This document shows, piece by piece, positions 4,791-6,576 of a stretch of DNA of 6,576 nt; position 1 is the first letter of the stretch; each line of letters starts with the position of its first letter. This stretch comes from Desulfobacter curvatus DSM 3379. Its GTDB lineage: Bacteria > Desulfobacterota > Desulfobacteria > Desulfobacterales > Desulfobacteraceae. The DNA lies in assembly GCF_000373985.1 (NCBI RefSeq), contig NZ_KB892937.1, positions 1 to 6,576 of the forward strand, in the 5' to 3' direction. Under the pieces are notes generated by a model. That model was not told where the DNA came from. It saw nothing but the letters and a program-made list of their open reading frames with translations, and ran no database searches. The position numbers and the translations under genes were made by a program.

Positions 4791-6384
4791 TTACTTCAGG
4801 TCCATAAAATTGAAAGTCTATTAAATTAATAGCTTTGCGTGATGCCGTATGGGCACCAACTCTATCAGGTTCTTTTAAGATCTCAACCAATGCATATAAG
4901 TCCTCTTCTTTTTCACACATTTCGGTAAGTGTTTTTACCCAATAGCCCTTCGAATTTTCATCTATATCACTTTGTATTATCTCTTCTATAAATGGCCCCA
5001 ATGGTTCTTCATTTTCTTCTAAAATCAATAGCTTTTGGCTCATAACGTCAGGAAGGACTTTGTCGATAGAGCTTGATTTGTCTATAAAATTCTTGAGGTT
5101 ATTTTTTTTAATTTCAACTTTGTTTCCGTATTCAATAGTTTTTCTAAACAATTCATTTTGTTCTGCCGGCACTTTGTTTTTTACTGCTTCAATACCACCA
5201 ACACAAAATTGTATATTGTTTTTAAATCTTTTGTTACCTAATTTAGCAACTTTTTTTAGAATGGCTTGCAGCTGTGATAAGTCGGTTGTTTTCCGGACAA
5301 AAAACCATATCGGTCCTATTGTACCTTGCCTAATCAAACCAGATACTATAAATGGCCAAGCTTGATGTGCCGTTAAGCTTTGCCCTTCCTCTATAATACC
5401 AAGTTCTTCCAATCCATTTGCAAAAATTTCATTTACGAATTGATGTGGTGGAGGGTCAATAATTTTTTCAGAAAGTCTTCCATTGGCATTAGCTATGTCA
5501 GCAAAAAACTTATCGGTTATTTGGGTGAACTCAGATTTTAAATAGTGTGGTGCTATTGGAATTGCATTCGGGTCTGAGGGGTTGATAATCGCGGAGATAG
5601 GTTTTTCGCCCTGTACTGTTTTCCGGAAAGTGATTGGAACAGCTGTTTCGAGAGAGGTTAAAAGGAGGTTGATGTCTGAGGGTTTTGGGGCAATACTTAC
5701 CCTTTCTAAAACATCTATCCACTCGGGTTTTTCGTCTGGCATATTCGGCAACACCAAATAAATATTAGCTAAAATTTCGCTTTTTTCTGTATCTGTGCTG
5801 GCAGACAACAGTTTCTTTTGAAGGTCATTAATAATAGCTGTATATTCTACAATTTCATCATGAGGCTTTGGAATTGTTTCAAGATATGGATGGATTTTTG
5901 CTGACTTTGATAGGTGTTCTAAAAAAAGAACTAAATTTCTTGCTAACAAAACACAGGTCGCGCGATTTGGACCACGGCCAGCATGCAAACCGCCAGCTCT
6001 CGCAGTAGCTAACAGCCGAAGATTTTTTAACTTGTCTAATAGTATTTTTCTGTGCTCATCTGGTTTGTCAACACCATTAGATATGAAGCTTAATTGTGGG
6101 GTTGGTGATTTCAGTAGGGCAATAAACTCCGAAAGAATTTGTTTGGCGGACTTATACATACCGTCATTTGTTAATAAAATTTTTGGCCCACGTGCTTGTA
6201 CATAACAGGCTGAAACAGCGAGCTCAGCGGATGACCCAATAAGTCCAATCGAAGCTGCATAGTGAGTTGCTTCAACTCTACGGTATTTCGTGTCAGGTAA
6301 CCCTAAAGATAGAATAGCCAAAGATAGTGACTCTAACGAAGCCTCGAATAAACGAATAGTATCTTTTCGTAAAAAGATCGGCAT
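4744..6384 (-). CDS. Uncharacterised 546-residue protein, RxxxxH motif, possibly HEPN-like
   Basis: I do not recognise the family. Residues 1-165 look all-helical: Ala/Leu/Ser-rich helices around 12-65, then LRLLATARAGGLHAGRG (122-138), where R129-x4-H134 fits the HEPN Rx4-6H signature, then LLARNLVLFLEHL (146-158). Residues 170-215 look coiled-coil-like. The centre (260-420) includes a Pro-rich stretch and IGPIWFFVRKTTDLSQ (356-371). The last ~130 residues are acidic and helical. There is no signal peptide or convincing membrane span. The ATG at 6384 is chosen because AAGGAG lies 10 bases upstream; a longer frame to 6534 would run through attC-4. Residues 531-546 are encoded by attC-3. The large size and single RxxxxH suggest a self-contained toxin or defence protein, but that is speculation. 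Confidence 0.75.
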   Translation of the reverse strand: MPIFLRKDTIRLFEASLESLSLAILSLGLPDTKYRRVEATHYAASIGLIGSSAELAVSACYVQARGPKILLTNDGMYKSAKQILSEFIALLKSPTPQLSFISNGVDKPDEHRKILLDKLKNLRLLATARAGGLHAGRGPNRATCVLLARNLVLFLEHLSKSAKIHPYLETIPKPHDEIVEYTAIINDLQKKLLSASTDTEKSEILANIYLVLPNMPDEKPEWIDVLERVSIAPKPSDINLLLTSLETAVPITFRKTVQGEKPISAIINPSDPNAIPIAPHYLKSEFTQITDKFFADIANANGRLSEKIIDPPPHQFVNEIFANGLEELGIIEEGQSLTAHQAWPFIVSGLIRQGTIGPIWFFVRKTTDLSQLQAILKKVAKLGNKRFKNNIQFCVGGIEAVKNKVPAEQNELFRKTIEYGNKVEIKKNNLKNFIDKSSSIDKVLPDVMSQKLLILEENEEPLGPFIEEIIQSDIDENSKGYWVKTLTEMCEKEEDLYALVEILKEPDRVGAHTASRKAINLIDFQFYGPEVMLTSAFTATAKSRRA

Positions 6385-6394
6385 TGCCTGAGTA

Positions 6395-6400
6395 CTCCTT
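6395..6400 (-). promoter_or_regulatory. Shine-Dalgarno that fixes the start of the cassette A gene
   Basis: AAGGAG on the minus strand lies 10 bases before the ATG at 6384. It sits inside the cassette just after the attC-4 junction, so this start keeps the gene wholly in its own cassette. The in-frame extension upstream has only a TTG start and crosses the palindrome. Confidence 0.75.
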
Positions 6401-6410
6401 CTATTGCAAC

Positions 6411-6468
6411 TGCTAACGTCAACCATCAGCGGCGCGCGCCTTTGGCGCGTCCGCTGGATGGTTTTGTG
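6411..6468 (-). other. attC-4 recombination site (end of the upstream cassette)
   Basis: R' is GTTAGCA (6411-6417). The arms AACCATCAGCGG (6421-6432) and CCGCTGGATGGTT (6451-6463) pair over 12 positions with a single extra G on the plus strand, which resembles the classic extrahelical G of attC bottom strands. An inner stem GGCGCGCGCC/GGCGCG closes around TTT. The R'' side lacks RYYYAAC and reads CACAAAAC, like the 120-bp repeats. The site is therefore partly atypical. Confidence 0.7.
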
Positions 6469-6486
6469 TGTGCCGGGCACGGCACA
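6469..6486. other. Perfect 7-bp hairpin next to attC-4
   Basis: TGTGCCG and CGGCACA flank a four-base loop. On the minus strand no T-run follows, so it is not a standard intrinsic terminator. It may extend the attC-4 fold or be a 3' processing stem of the upstream cassette transcript. Confidence 0.4.
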
Positions 6487-6491
6487 TGTTC

Positions 6492-6576
6492 TTAAAAGTG
6501 AGTCAAATGTATAGAATTCCAATACATTTGGCAAGTCTTAGACCCAGCCTGATGGAGGCGAAGGGTGTAGTGGTAT
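6492..6576 (-). other. Tail of an upstream cassette, gene not resolved
   Basis: By analogy with the other units, the 3' end of a minus-strand gene is expected here. Three frames enter from the right edge, with stops at 6538-6540, 6503-6505 and 6492-6494. The last is the longest (27 codons, ending IHLTHF) and stops about 25 bases from the R'' side of attC-4. The stretch is too short to choose a frame or a product. Confidence 0.3.

Larger units (their letters stand above)
4736..6416 (-). mobile_element. Integron gene cassette A: large RAGGLH-motif protein
   Basis: A 1681-bp unit between the G|TT points of attC-4 and attC-3. It starts TTAGCA after the G, and its R'' is TGCTAAC. All seven bases are complementary when the ends are joined, so the boundaries are well supported. 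One gene fills the unit with a 32-base leader. Confidence 0.8.

Noticed and set aside
5060..5365. Plus-strand 101-codon frame with hydrophobic segments
   Set aside because: It is an antisense shadow of the cassette A gene. The hydrophobic look comes from reading Lys/Asn-rich codons on the reverse strand.
5531..5722. Minus-strand 63-codon frame inside the cassette A gene
   Set aside because: It lies in an alternative frame of a well-supported long gene and shows no independent signals.
6385..6534. N-terminal extension of the cassette A gene to a TTG at 6534
   Set aside because: It runs through the attC-4 palindrome and across the cassette junction. The ATG at 6384 has a good AAGGAG 10 bases upstream and lies inside the cassette.

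Overview
The window reads as a stretch of a bacterial integron cassette array, all on the minus strand. At least five consecutive units each hold one gene or one operon, followed by an imperfect inverted repeat that looks like an attC recombination site. No integrase gene or attI is visible. From the orientation, the integrase end of the array would lie beyond the right edge. The taxon cannot be named from this sequence. AT-rich genes, GC-rich palindromes, a group II intron-like fragment and cassettes that mostly lack known functions suggest a sedentary (chromosomal) integron of an environmental bacterium rather than a clinical resistance integron.

Layout in transcription order, right to left: (1) 6417-6576, the tail of an upstream cassette whose gene is not resolved, ending in attC-4. 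(2) Cassette A (4736-6416), a 546-residue protein with an RxxxxH motif, possibly HEPN-like, whose last 16 codons lie inside attC-3. (3) Cassette B (2864-4735), a 555-residue DUF4157 (eCIS-core) protein with an HELTH motif and a second, C-terminal HExxHxxGxxH zinc-protease motif, followed by attC-2. (4) Cassette C (1852-2863), a stand-alone nuclease related to the N-terminal domain of type I restriction HsdR, whose stop codon is inside attC-1. (5) Cassette D (917-1851), a 239-residue protein of unknown function with an RHGLAH motif, followed by a 121-bp repeat. (6) Cassette E (96-916), a HigBA-type toxin-antitoxin operon with its own promoter, followed by a second copy of that repeat. (7) 1-93, sequence resembling the 5' part of a class C group II intron on the minus strand.

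The cassette model rests on three observations. Every gene points the same way and ends at or shortly before an inverted repeat. The repeats fold with a few unpaired bases on one arm, as attC sites do. For cassettes A and C, the first bases of the unit are exactly complementary to the R'' box at its end, as expected if each unit was once a circle closed by its own attC. Three of the five products (HigBA, the HsdR_N-like nuclease and the possible HEPN proteins) belong to, or resemble, families used in anti-phage defence or growth arrest. The DUF4157 metalloprotease resembles cargo of extracellular contractile injection systems. The genes are probably independent modules rather than one pathway, linked by shared mobilisation and perhaps by read-through from upstream.
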